Part shown: piece after piece, positions 18,807 through 26,244 of the stretch
Layout: each line of letters opens with the position of its first letter
Position numbering within the stretch: the first letter of the stretch is position 1
Assembly (NCBI RefSeq): GCF_014844075.1
Contig: NZ_CP062165.1
Coordinates: 4,650,001 to 4,714,000 of the forward strand
Direction: 5' to 3'
From: Paenibacillus sp. JNUCC-31
GTDB lineage: Bacteria > Bacillota > Bacilli > Paenibacillales > Paenibacillaceae
DNA length: 64,000 nucleotides
Notes under the pieces: generated by a model
What the model was told of the DNA's origin: nothing
The model's database searches: none
The model's input: only the letters and a program-made list of their open reading frames with translations
Program-made: the position numbers and the translations under genes

Positions 18807-18817
18807 TTTGCCGCAAA
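18807..18817. promoter_or_regulatory. Operator copy 5, TTTGCCGCAAA, upstream of LacI-type gene
   Basis: Exact palindrome 79 bases before the regulator start, consistent with autoregulation. No other copies were noticed elsewhere in the window. Confidence 0.7.
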
Positions 18818-18895
18818 TTTGTGTTTGCAGGGATGAAATTGCCCCAATACAAATGGGGTTTAAATATATGTTTAGAGAAAAGGTGGGGACTTCAC

Positions 18896-19924
18896 ATGGC
18901 TAAATTGAAGGATATTGCAGACCGGGTAGGTGTATCGATCTCTACCGTTTCACGTGTGATGAAGAACGATGTCAATCGCTCGGTCAGCGATGAAACCCGC
19001 AAAAAAATCTGGGATACCGCTGAGGAGCTGGGTTATCGTTCGCAGCGACCGGCCAAGAAGAAAAAGGTGGAGCCCAAAACGGCATATGCAATCGGCTGTG
19101 TGGTTGCCATTCCGCAAAATAAATACAATAGCCCTTATTTTTCAGTCATTATGGAAGGGATCGAGAAGCAGCTTGCTGAAGCGGGCATGCGTCTGGAATT
19201 TGTGTACAGCATCGAGAACGATGGGGACATCGTGCAGCTGCAGTCCCTTGTGAAGGAGCATCGGATTGATGGCATGATTGTAGTGGAGCGAATTGACCCG
19301 GAAGCCTATCGCTGGCTCAAAGCCAATGTACGGACCGTAGTAGGTGTAGATATCACGGACCCGGACATCCCTGTCGTCGGTTATGACCGTGAAGAGGCGG
19401 CCAGAGAGGCAACGAATCATCTGATTGCGCAAGGGCATCGTATTATTGCCTATATTGGCGGAGCGGAGTACAAGAATGATTTTCGTGAGGAAAAACGTTT
19501 CCTTGGTTATCGGCGTGCAATGAATGATGCGGGATTACCTGTTGATGATGACTGGGTGATCGATGTGAAATGGGATGTTTCGCTGAGTTATGAATTGACC
19601 AAGCAGGCATTTACCAACAATGCAAACAGACCTACCGCAATATTTGCAGCCAGTGACATGATGGCAATTGCAGCCATGCGTGCTGCAACCGAACAGGGTC
19701 TGCGCATTCCGGAGGATATCGCCTTTTTTGGGGTGGATAATATTGAAATATCTGAATTCACCTCTCCGCCGTTATCGACCATTCATGTTCCCAAGCTGGA
19801 GATGGGCATGTTCGCGGTTAAACAGCTGCTCGATTATCTGGATCATCATTATGAAGTCGCTGTCAAAATGATCGTTCCGTATCGCTGTATATTCCGCCAG
19901 TCTTCCAATGGCAAAATAGAATAG
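18896..19924 (+). CDS. LacI family transcriptional regulator
   Basis: 342 residues. ATG 18896 follows AGGTGGGG; the reading frame extends back to 18821 but starts the protein unnaturally. The N-terminal helix-turn-helix reads KLKDIADRVGVSISTVSRVM, followed by a hinge helix (residues ~46-58) and a periplasmic-binding-protein-like effector domain with EHRIDGMIVVERID and IAFFGVDNIEISEFTSPPLSTI. Members repress sugar genes until the inducer binds. The palindrome TTTGCSGCAAA, with a central CG-type step typical of LacI operators, occurs upstream of this gene and of the divergent operons at 13.7-14.4 kb, so they form its probable regulon. Confidence 0.93.
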   Translation: MAKLKDIADRVGVSISTVSRVMKNDVNRSVSDETRKKIWDTAEELGYRSQRPAKKKKVEPKTAYAIGCVVAIPQNKYNSPYFSVIMEGIEKQLAEAGMRLEFVYSIENDGDIVQLQSLVKEHRIDGMIVVERIDPEAYRWLKANVRTVVGVDITDPDIPVVGYDREEAAREATNHLIAQGHRIIAYIGGAEYKNDFREEKRFLGYRRAMNDAGLPVDDDWVIDVKWDVSLSYELTKQAFTNNANRPTAIFAASDMMAIAAMRAATEQGLRIPEDIAFFGVDNIEISEFTSPPLSTIHVPKLEMGMFAVKQLLDYLDHHYEVAVKMIVPYRCIFRQSSNGKIE

Positions 19925-19930
19925 CTATCA

Positions 19931-19978
19931 ACCAAAGAGTTCCCGTGTCCAGAGTTGGACAGAGGGAACTCTTTGGTT
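19931..19978. terminator. Long hairpin between convergent lacI-type and arr genes
   Basis: Perfect 14-base arms ACCAAAGAGTTCCC/GGGAACTCTTTGGT with a ~19-base loop. No strong T run on either side, so it may act as a bidirectional terminator or transcript-end stabiliser. Confidence 0.6.
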
Positions 19979-19983
19979 AAGAT

Positions 19984-20400
19984 TTAATCGTAGATCACAT
20001 TTTTTCCTTCTTCACTTAATTTTTTTAAAGATGTAAGCATATGATTGATCTCTTCATCGGAGTGTCTTTCCCATGAAGCTAATTCAGCTACTATTTTTAG
20101 AGGTGATTTAGATCTATATGAGCGTGTTGGGTTGCCAGGAAATCTTTTATCCGTTAAGTTAGGATCATTTTCAAAATCTCCTAATGGTTCTACAATGTAG
20201 ATTCTTTCTTTTGCATTCGTTTTTGCTAATTCCGCACCCCACTTGGCAGCATTTAATGTTCCGGTAAAGTAAATGTGGTTAGATTTTTTATCTTGGTAAT
20301 TGGATAAGTATTGCGGTTCTAATAAATCTCCAATTTTCAGTTCTGCTTTAGTACCATGAAAAAAAGGTCCGTTATCTAAGACATTTTTTTGGTCATCCAT
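19984..20400 (-). CDS. arr: Rifampin ADP-ribosyltransferase (Arr)
   Basis: 138 residues, the usual size of the family (~140). It begins with GPFFHGTKAELKIGDLLEP and contains IYFTGTLNAAKWGAELA, IYIVEPLGDFENDPNLTD and RFPGNPTRSYRSKSPL. These are the NAD-binding and catalytic landmarks of Arr, which transfers ADP-ribose from NAD to the ansa-chain hydroxyl of rifamycins and inactivates them in the cytoplasm. An AGAGGTG site lies upstream of ATG 20400. Transcribed alone, convergent with the LacI-type gene. Codon use is AT-richer than the sugar operon beside it, suggesting separate ancestry, although chromosomal arr genes are widespread in Bacillales. Confidence 0.92.
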   Translation of the reverse strand: MDDQKNVLDNGPFFHGTKAELKIGDLLEPQYLSNYQDKKSNHIYFTGTLNAAKWGAELAKTNAKERIYIVEPLGDFENDPNLTDKRFPGNPTRSYRSKSPLKIVAELASWERHSDEEINHMLTSLKKLSEEGKNVIYD

Positions 20401-20503
20401 ACTGATGCACCTCTTCTTTTTAGATTTGTATTTAGCAGTATAGTGTAGGAATCGCCAAAAAAACAGTCTATAAAAAACATATAAATAACGGTATAATGTA
20501 AGT

Positions 20504-20671
20504 AGAGAGAATGATATTCAAGAATCGGACAAGTGGGGACCCACGAATAAGCATACCGAACTGGAAAAAGTAAGAGAAGCGATGAAACAAGCCAAAGAGC
20601 GACGATTGAAAACGTCATGCGATTCATTGCTCAACGAAATTCGTATCAAATTAATAACAAATAATGTGTGA
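20504..20671 (+). pseudogene. Possible transposase N-terminal remnant (IS630-like)
   Basis: A coding-like stretch with no start codon: TELEKVREAMKQAKERR followed by unrelated residues and a stop at 20669-20671. The basic, helical sequence resembles the N-terminus of some IS630-family transposases. It is too short for a firm call. It lies in a gap with other gene remnants. Confidence 0.25.
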
Positions 20672-20684
20672 TGCTCAAACAAGA

Positions 20685-20717
20685 AGGCAGCCGATCATAG
20701 TGATCGGCTGCCTTTGT
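20685..20717 (+). terminator. Strong hairpin terminator
   Basis: 13-base perfect stem AGGCAGCCGATCA/TGATCGGCTGCCT with a three-base loop, then TTGTT. It belongs to no intact gene; it follows the remnant at 20504-20671. Confidence 0.75.
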
Positions 20718-20803
20718 TCAACTAACGGGCAGGGTAGTGCAATGGTTTGCGTTAAGATATGTATAATAAGGTATATTGTAGTTTGAAAAGGGGAGACGAG
20801 GCT

Positions 20804-21454
20804 ATGTCGCAATCACTAATTTTTGATATGGATGGAACACTATTTCAGACAGGAAAAATATTAGAGGTATCACTCGAAGAAGCTTTTGATCGTTTAAGGT
20901 CACTAAAAGTATGGGATACAGTAACGCCTATTGAGAAATACCGTGAAATTATGGGAGTACCTTTACCAAAAGTTTGGGAGGCATTATTACCCAATCATTC
21001 TGATGAAGTAAGAAAAGAGACGGATGCTTACTTTTTGGAAGTGTTAATAAAAAATATAAGATGTGGGAAAGGCGCTTTATATCCAAATGTAATGGAGATT
21101 TTTACGCATTTAAAAGAGAATAATTGTTCAATCTACATAGCAAGTAATGGTTTAAAAGAATATTTAAATGCAATTGTGGGTTACTATAATTTGGATAATT
21201 GGGTTACTGAGACCTTTAGCATTCAACAAATTGAATCTTTGAACAAGTCAGACTTAGTCCAAAGTATAATTGTAAAATATGGAATTAGTAGTGGAGCAGT
21301 AGTAGGAGACCGCCTTTCGGATATAAATGCAGCTAAAGATAACGGTTTGGTTTCCATAGGATGTAATTTTGATTTTGCGCAAAGTGATGAACTTGCTCAT
21401 GCTGATATCGTTATAAACGATTTGATCGAGCTGAAGACAATAGTAATACAGTGA
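20804..21454 (+). CDS. HAD family hydrolase (phosphoglycolate-phosphatase-like)
   Basis: 216 residues. ATG 20804 has GGGGAGACG upstream; the earlier ATG at 20759 has none. Motif I is LIFDMDGTLFQTG (the first Asp is the nucleophile and the second the acid/base), motif II is IYIASNG, and motif IV is VVGDRLSDINAA. A helical cap domain lies between motifs I and II (subclass I). It should act as a cytoplasmic phosphatase on a small phosphorylated metabolite. Stands alone among remnants, AT-rich compared with the flanking sugar genes. Confidence 0.88.
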   Translation: MSQSLIFDMDGTLFQTGKILEVSLEEAFDRLRSLKVWDTVTPIEKYREIMGVPLPKVWEALLPNHSDEVRKETDAYFLEVLIKNIRCGKGALYPNVMEIFTHLKENNCSIYIASNGLKEYLNAIVGYYNLDNWVTETFSIQQIESLNKSDLVQSIIVKYGISSGAVVGDRLSDINAAKDNGLVSIGCNFDFAQSDELAHADIVINDLIELKTIVIQ

Positions 21455-21626
21455 AAAATACGAAGACTTTGATTCTAATTCAGCTTGTGAAACATATGAA
21501 AAATTAGCTGAGAATATAGAAAAGTATCAACTTTTTACAATTTTAGAGGAGGAAACAATAATTGGTGCGATTGATATAAGAGGAAATGATGATCGTATTC
21601 ACAGTTTAATATTTTTTCTCTTCTGA
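21453..21626 (+). pseudogene. GNAT acetyltransferase fragment (truncated)
   Basis: An open stretch of 57 codons without a start, running out of the HAD gene end. It reads ...FTILEEETIIGAIDIRGN and then stops at 21624. This matches the middle of GNAT enzymes just before the GGHIGYSVRPSERRKGYA acetyl-CoA region, which is missing. Deleted at both ends; clearly non-functional. Confidence 0.5.
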
Positions 21627-21651
21627 AAATACGGGAATCGATTGACAAATA

Positions 21652-21710
21652 AGAGAAGAGCCTGAGGGGGACGACGAAATCACGAAACCCTCCAGGCTCT
21701 TCTCTATTAT
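21652..21710. terminator. Hairpin terminator between convergent genes
   Basis: Arms AGAGAAGAGCCTG/CAGGCTCTTCTCT (13 bases) around a 28-base loop with an inner GGGG/CCCT pairing; a TATTAT tract follows on the plus strand. Serves the HAD side and possibly the YjdJ-like gene. Confidence 0.65.
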
Positions 21711-21736
21711 GATCTTCATAACCATATTATTAGTGA

Positions 21737-22024
21737 TTATTTATTGAGAACATCCGCGTATTCGGAGAGACGTTCGAATCGTCCCTTGGCAAACGGGCAT
21801 AAGGGTAAAATCTTAATACCGTTTTCCCGCGCGTATTCCACCATAGCTTCGATAAGCTTATCGCCAAGCCCTTGCCCTCGGTAAGCATTTTCGACAAAGG
21901 TATGATCAATAATGTAAAGTTCAGGACTTGAGATTACATACGTCATCACCGCAGCAATGCTGCCGTTATCTCGAATAAGAAATCTTTTTTTGGCGGTTTC
22001 ATGTTCTACCACATGCATGTTCAT
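21737..22024 (-). CDS. YjdJ-like GNAT acetyltransferase
   Basis: 95 residues. A small CG-NAT type GCN5-related acetyltransferase: FVENAYRGQGLGDKLIEAMVEYA is the acetyl-CoA loop and ILPLCPFAKGRFER the C-terminal signature of the YjdJ group. ATG 22024 overlaps the upstream stop as ATGA; the ATG two codons on (22018) has better spacing to GAGGG and may be used instead. It follows the YjdI-like gene, the same pair found in enterobacteria and bacilli. Substrate unknown. Confidence 0.85.
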   Translation of the reverse strand: MNMHVVEHETAKKRFLIRDNGSIAAVMTYVISSPELYIIDHTFVENAYRGQGLGDKLIEAMVEYARENGIKILPLCPFAKGRFERLSEYADVLNK

Positions 22025-22266
22025 CCCTCTTTCTCTGTTGAAAATTCACCGTCCAGGCGTCTATACGTCAGTGCTCCGCTTGGGCATGTGTCAATATGCC
22101 GGGCAATTGCCTCCGTAGTGTCAGCATCTGGATTGATCCAAGGACGCTTGTTTAAATCAAAAACACCAGGCAGGCCTTTTACGCAAATACCCGAATGAAT
22201 GCATACCTCTGAATTAAACATTACCTCGATATCTTTACCGTAGTATACTTTCTGCTTAATCATCAT
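22021..22266 (-). CDS. YjdI-like divergent iron-sulfur (Fer4_19) protein
   Basis: 81 residues from ATG 22266 (or the ATG three bases on); the frame extends to 22311 but the start there has no clear ribosome site. It has VCIHSGICVKGLPGVFDLNK, RPWINPDAD and CPSGALTYRR: three Cys arranged as in the Fer4_19 mono-cluster family. Coupled to the YjdJ-like acetyltransferase by a four-base overlap. Role unknown; the pairing is conserved. Confidence 0.85.
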   Translation of the reverse strand: MMIKQKVYYGKDIEVMFNSEVCIHSGICVKGLPGVFDLNKRPWINPDADTTEAIARHIDTCPSGALTYRRLDGEFSTEKEG

Positions 22267-22295
22267 TTCTTCACATCTTTCACTATTGAGTTTGT

Positions 22296-22577
22296 TTAAA
22301 GACCAATCCATTCTTCGAAAGCTGATAGAAATCTTTCCAAATGGCGAAGCGTTGATTCGTCTTCCAATTCTGGGGTTTCATTCACCGGTTTTTGAATCAA
22401 CCGCTTTTCGAATGCTTTTTCTTTAAATTCGAAAACCGACTGGGGAACGTCTTGGCTCTCGATGTTCGAATTATAAAGAGGAATCGTTGGTAAGTCAACG
22501 AGATGAACCACCCGATGCTTTGTCGAATGCAGCTGGGTTTTGAGATAGCTTATGGGCCGAAGTCCCCCTGCATTCAA
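22296..22577 (-). pseudogene. NADPH-dependent FMN reductase C-terminal fragment
   Basis: About 93 codons with the C-terminal half of a flavodoxin-fold FMN reductase: AGGLRPISYLKTQL (the helix after the second flavin loop), a central strand VVHLVDLPTIPLYN and a terminal helix LERFLSAFEEWI. The N-terminal GSxRxxS FMN loop is missing, and a stop codon lies just upstream (around 22586), so the gene is 5'-truncated. Confidence 0.6.
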
Positions 22578-22597
22578 GGGTTTTCAGAGTTTCTTTT

Positions 22598-23620
22598 TTA
22601 GATCCAACCTTGGGCAGTGCTATTCTTCATTTCATAAATTTTTTGGAGTATATGGATTTGCTTCGCCTTCTGGTCATCGTCCTCTGCATGGAGATACCCC
22701 TCCACAAGCCTGTACCCGAATATGAGCAGGATCAGCTCGTAGACGCAATGATCGGCGACAGGGGATACATCTGCATACTCCGAAAAGCCTTTGTAATACG
22801 CGGGGACACATCGCTGGTAGTATTCGACCATATGATCGGTATCCGCTTCATCCGCAATCAGGCTTGCGAGATCCTCGCCCAAGTAGCCCCATCCCGATGT
22901 ATCCCAGTCGATGAGCGCAATTTTTCCATCGGCGTAGATCAAGTTGGTCACCCAGAAGTCCCGGTGGCATAGCACGAGGGGCAATCTTTCGATGCGGGCA
23001 AGTATTTCGTCCGCGTGCTCATCGATGTCGATAAGCATTTGCCGTACGTGCTGCGGGAATTCACAGTCCTCCGAACGAATATAATCGTAGACGATTGGCC
23101 ATGACCGGTAATGCATATACGTATTCTTCATGAGATCCGCATGGCTCAGGTTTGTCAGGCTCTGCAGTACAGTGGGCTGTTTCGCATACAGTTTACCTTG
23201 AAAGCGTCCTAACTCCAACGAAGCCTGTTCATACATGTCACCGGTCAAGTCCAAACCTGTTACACCGTCGATATATTCCAGCCATAGCTGGAATTCATCT
23301 TCTTCGGTATTCATCTCGGCGTGATAACATGCTGGCCAACGTAAGGCATCTGAGAACGTCGCTCCCAAGTCAGACTCATAAAGATCATATTCCCGGCGCC
23401 ATGAACCCGGATCACCATAACGCTCCCATTTCTTCTGAATTTTAAGTACGATATCGTACGGCATTTTTTTGCCACACGCGGTTTCGACGATCCCGGTTAC
23501 CAGGTACACATTTCCCACAGTACCACCCTGTAACGGCATGGTTTGGCAGTCGGCCGAGATAATATCCTTCCTGAACTGTTGGCTCAAGGCATAGATCAGC
23601 GTTTGGAGATTAATATTCAT
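22598..23620 (-). CDS. APH family phosphotransferase
   Basis: 340 residues. ATG 23620 overlaps the stop of the truncated RsgA frame as ATGA, with GGAGGT upstream. It has a kinase-like fold of the aminoglycoside/choline phosphotransferase family: GGTVGNVYLVTG as ATP loop, YDIVLKIQKK with the ATP-binding Lys, catalytic loop LCHRDFWVTNLI (Asp base, Asn metal ligand) and IALIDWDTSGWG (metal-binding Asp). It may modify an antibiotic or a metabolite such as a sugar or choline; the sequence does not decide. It is translated together with the RsgA fragment and lies behind a leader-peptide region, an arrangement seen for ribosome-targeted drug resistance, so a resistance role is plausible but inferred. 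Confidence 0.85.
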   Translation of the reverse strand: MNINLQTLIYALSQQFRKDIISADCQTMPLQGGTVGNVYLVTGIVETACGKKMPYDIVLKIQKKWERYGDPGSWRREYDLYESDLGATFSDALRWPACYHAEMNTEEDEFQLWLEYIDGVTGLDLTGDMYEQASLELGRFQGKLYAKQPTVLQSLTNLSHADLMKNTYMHYRSWPIVYDYIRSEDCEFPQHVRQMLIDIDEHADEILARIERLPLVLCHRDFWVTNLIYADGKIALIDWDTSGWGYLGEDLASLIADEADTDHMVEYYQRCVPAYYKGFSEYADVSPVADHCVYELILLIFGYRLVEGYLHAEDDDQKAKQIHILQKIYEMKNSTAQGWI

Positions 23621-24075
23621 AGCTTCCAACCTCCGTTATTCTTCGTTTGCTTGCCCTGCCTGGCTTGTGTCAGGTACCGCATGATGCGGGTAACGTTGAA
23701 ATCCGAATTCAGAGAAGAAAGGATAAACACATAGTCAAAGTTGGTAGCGACGACTTGTTCCAGCACGGTTTTGGCATAGCCTGTGGCATGCCCTGAGTAA
23801 TCCGCGCGTGAGAACTTGGAGCGGCGGGGCAATACCGTAACGATGAGTGAATGTCCGCTCTCGTTGTGGTGCAGCAAGACAAAATCACCGACGCACGGAA
23901 AGTCCACGCGTGTTTCCGCGCCGTGATAGAAAGTTCCCTTGAGGACTGCCGTTACTTCCCCACGCTCAGTCATGACCGTGAAGCGCTCTCGACGAAGCTC
24001 CGTCACCCTGCCGGGCAATAATCCGCCTTGAATTGCATCTATTTCTGTATAGCCATAGGTTTTCAAATCCATCAT
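23617..24075 (-). pseudogene. Truncated RsgA-like protein (N-terminal OB domain only)
   Basis: 152 residues. The N-terminus matches ribosome-small-subunit GTPase A: GGLLPGRVTELRRERFTVMT, an OB-fold with FPCVGDFVLL and LPRRSKFSRADYSG, then VLEQVVATNFDYVFILSSLN and RIMRYLTQAR. In RsgA the text continues into the circularly permuted GTPase domain (NKxD, P-loop) and a zinc domain; here it ends after twelve unrelated residues, overlapping the kinase start. The GTPase part is therefore deleted. A good AAAGGAGC site precedes it and the frame is intact, so a short protein may still be made; alternatively it only serves to couple translation of the kinase. Confidence 0.75.
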
Positions 24076-24117
24076 GTTTTTTGTTAGCTCCTTTAATGTT
24101 GTTTTTTGGACGCAAAA

Positions 24118-24163
24118 ATGCCATGGACAAGCAGCCTCTAAAGAAGCTGCTGTCGCACGGCAT
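24118..24163 (-). terminator. Second leader hairpin
   Basis: Outer arms ATGCC/GGCAT and inner arms AGCAGC/GCTGCT, followed on the minus strand by five T at 24113-24117. Attenuator candidate, about 40 bases before the rsgA-like start. Confidence 0.4.
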
Positions 24164-24170
24164 CAGGACG

Positions 24171-24199
24171 TAAAAAAAGATACGACCTTCATCGTATCT
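24171..24199 (-). terminator. Intrinsic terminator inside leader
   Basis: Perfect eight-base stem AGATACGA/TCGTATCT with a six-base loop followed on the minus strand by seven T. It lies between the leader peptide and the truncated rsgA gene. It is ~260 bases beyond the AraC gene, so an attenuator role is more likely than ending that gene. Confidence 0.65.
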
Positions 24200-24293
24200 G
24201 CAAACAGCAATATTCACGAAAGGTTACTTTGGATGGCATACCAAATAATACGGCCGTTTTCCCGCTTTTTTCGCATATGCCTACTATTCGGTT

Positions 24294-24326
24294 TTAAGAC
24301 GAAACCACCATATAAGTAGTTGCCAT
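24294..24326 (-). CDS. Ten-residue leader peptide candidate
   Basis: ATG at 24326 is preceded by GGGAGA (24335-24340) at eight-base spacing. The frame encodes MATTYMVVSS and a stop. It is followed by hairpins and a T run. Short leader frames of this kind control several ribosome-drug resistance genes by stalling. No homologue is recalled, so function is inference. Confidence 0.45.
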   Translation of the reverse strand: MATTYMVVSS

Positions 24327-24459
24327 TAAAAACATCTCCCTTCGTGTCAGGAACTTGCTTATCACTAAGCTGTCTATAAAATAACCTTTTTTGGAAAAAA
24401 AATCAATGCTGAATACGACTAACCGTGAATTAACCTACTTTATCATATAGAATTCGCTT

Positions 24460-25365
24460 TTACAGCATTCTGGACAACTTCCGATATTCCCGGGGCGAAA
24501 TGCCCTCATATTTGCGGAACATGCGGCTGAAATAGTGAATGTCCGGGTAACCGCTTTGTACACCCACAGCCTCAATGGAATGATCCGTTTCCCGCAATAG
24601 TTTGCGTGCCTCGCTTAGGCGCATGGATTGAATATATTCGTTGGGTGGCATGCCCGCAATCTGTTTGAATAATTTGGCCATGTGATCCACACTCAGGTTC
24701 AATTGTTTGGCGATGCTCGAATTGGTCCACGGGTCGGATGGGGCGACCTCTATACGTTTCATGAGTTCGAGCAGCTTCTCTCCGTGTACCGAATCATGGC
24801 GTGGTGTATTTCGCCAGGATGAACGCAGCAGATGGGTTAATAATTGCAGCATCAGAGCTTTACATACCAGTTCATATCCCGGTGGACGCATGGTGAATTC
24901 ATGAACCAGTTGTTCCATGAGCTGCACGGCAGCTGGAGAAGGGGTATAGACCGGATTGGAGGATAACGGCGTCATGCCCTCAGCGCACGCTTCCACTGCG
25001 AATTTATGAGGCTGAACCGTTTCTTCGTTAACCACCATATCCGCCTCGGTCTGAATGGTCAATTCATTGAAGAAATCAAAATGAATGCCGATAAAACGAG
25101 CTTCCGGGCTGGATACGACCTCATTTTGGTGATAGACACCGGATGGCAGCATAATCAACTGTCCCGCCTTCAGAGTATGGTTTTTACCGTTCATATAAGT
25201 TGCAGCTTCACCTTGAGAGACGTACAGAAGTTCAAAATCATACAAACGCCGCTTTGCCAGCTTGCCGGGAGGAAGGCTCTGGAACTGAGCATAATGCACG
25301 TTGGGAGACCAGTCCTTGTAAGTGACGGTTCGTTGCAGAGGATATACCGCTGGTTGGAGAGACAT
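24460..25365 (-). CDS. AraC family transcriptional regulator
   Basis: 301 residues. The start at 25365 has AAAGGAG upstream; the earlier frame start at 25398 does not. The N-terminal cupin-type sensing domain contains YVSQGEAATYMNGKNHTLKAG, and the C-terminal double helix-turn-helix contains LNLSVDHMAKLFKQIAGMPP and VGVQSGYPDIHYFSRMFRKY. It is divergent from a CBM9-like/isomerase/dehydrogenase set, which it presumably activates in response to a sugar. Confidence 0.92.
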   Translation of the reverse strand: MSLQPAVYPLQRTVTYKDWSPNVHYAQFQSLPPGKLAKRRLYDFELLYVSQGEAATYMNGKNHTLKAGQLIMLPSGVYHQNEVVSSPEARFIGIHFDFFNELTIQTEADMVVNEETVQPHKFAVEACAEGMTPLSSNPVYTPSPAAVQLMEQLVHEFTMRPPGYELVCKALMLQLLTHLLRSSWRNTPRHDSVHGEKLLELMKRIEVAPSDPWTNSSIAKQLNLSVDHMAKLFKQIAGMPPNEYIQSMRLSEARKLLRETDHSIEAVGVQSGYPDIHYFSRMFRKYEGISPREYRKLSRML

Positions 25366-25552
25366 AAATTCCATCTCCTTTTTCAATGAGATTGGCACAA
25401 ACAGATTTAATTAAAACTAAACGGAATTGTGCAAAAAATCTCTTTATCTCCTAAATAAATGATCGGATGAATTATTTATAATATATGTATTATCACATGT
25501 TCAAACGAGAGAGACAACATCACGGATTATGCTAAAAAGGAGATGAATTACA

Positions 25553-26194
25553 ATGCGCTCTCTCCCTGTGGAACGGAGCACGAGTTATTGCTGCGAACCA
25601 CTCCGTTCAGTTGCACGGAATGGATTTCCTTCTGCTGTGGATTGGGAAAAGTGTGTCCCAGTGGAACTGGTGGATACGGTGACAGGCAGACCACCTCATC
25701 AATCCACGGAAGTCCGTTTTGGCTGGAGTCCCGAATTCCTGCATATTCGATTTGTATGCCAGGATGATCACGTCGTATCTGATTTCACAGAAAGGGATCA
25801 GCCATTATATGAGCAGGATGTGGTTGAACTGTTCATTGATGAACAAGGCGATGGCAGGAACTACATGGAACTGGAGGTCAGCCCGCACAACGTGGTATTT
25901 GATGCACTCATTCACAATAACGGCGAGGGTTCCGAATTGAAAGCAGATGTAACTTGGCAGGTGGAGGGTTTACAAACGGCTGTAGAAGTGGATCGGCAGG
26001 GCAATCGTGTGTATTTGATCCATATTCCCGCCAGTAACTTCAGGTCTCCCCTGGCTAAAGGGGTATGTTGGAGGGTTAATGTTTACCGTATTGATGAGAA
26101 TGTGCTGGGAGATCGGGAATATCAGGCATGGCAGCCTACGGGGGCTGTAAACTTTCATTTGCCTGCCTGTTTTGGTCATTTTCGTTTGGGATAG
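25553..26194 (+). CDS. CBM9-like carbohydrate-binding protein (cytoplasmic)
   Basis: 213 residues without signal peptide; ATG 25553 with AAAAAGGAGA upstream. The motif WSPEFLHIRFVCQDDHVVSDF, DVVELFIDEQGDGRNYMELEVSPHN and a final WQPTGAVNFHLPACFGHFRLG mark the family-9-like sugar-binding sandwich found as a single domain in many Paenibacillus. Usually attached to secreted enzymes; as a stand-alone intracellular protein its job is unknown. First of three genes divergent from the AraC regulator. Confidence 0.75.
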   Translation: MRSLPVERSTSYCCEPLRSVARNGFPSAVDWEKCVPVELVDTVTGRPPHQSTEVRFGWSPEFLHIRFVCQDDHVVSDFTERDQPLYEQDVVELFIDEQGDGRNYMELEVSPHNVVFDALIHNNGEGSELKADVTWQVEGLQTAVEVDRQGNRVYLIHIPASNFRSPLAKGVCWRVNVYRIDENVLGDREYQAWQPTGAVNFHLPACFGHFRLG

Positions 26195-26244
26195 CCATGC
26201 ACTGCAGAAGAACAGGGTTCCATATTTTGAAGGAGGGGTTTGAC

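Larger units (their letters stand above)
24076..24459 (-). promoter_or_regulatory. Leader region upstream of the rsgA-fragment/aph operon
   Basis: 384 bases. Read on the minus strand it holds a ten-codon leader frame with a strong ribosome site, an intrinsic-terminator hairpin, a second larger hairpin with a short T run, and then the AAAGGAGC site of the truncated gene. A TTGATT and TATTTT/TTATAG pair around 24375-24405 is a weak promoter candidate. The layout resembles ribosome-mediated attenuators. Confidence 0.5.

Noticed and set aside
18842..18858. CCCCAATACAAATGGGG mini-hairpin before the LacI-type gene
   Set aside because: Very short stem without a T run; nothing supports a regulatory role beyond the operator just upstream.
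20376..20627. 83-codon minus-strand hydrophobic frame upstream of arr
   Set aside because: Overlaps the arr start, lacks a ribosome site, and covers a remnant coding stretch on the other strand.
23966..24217. 83-codon minus-strand frame across the rsgA leader
   Set aside because: Starts with an unsupported GTG without ribosome site and runs through the terminator hairpins and the rsgA-like start in another frame.
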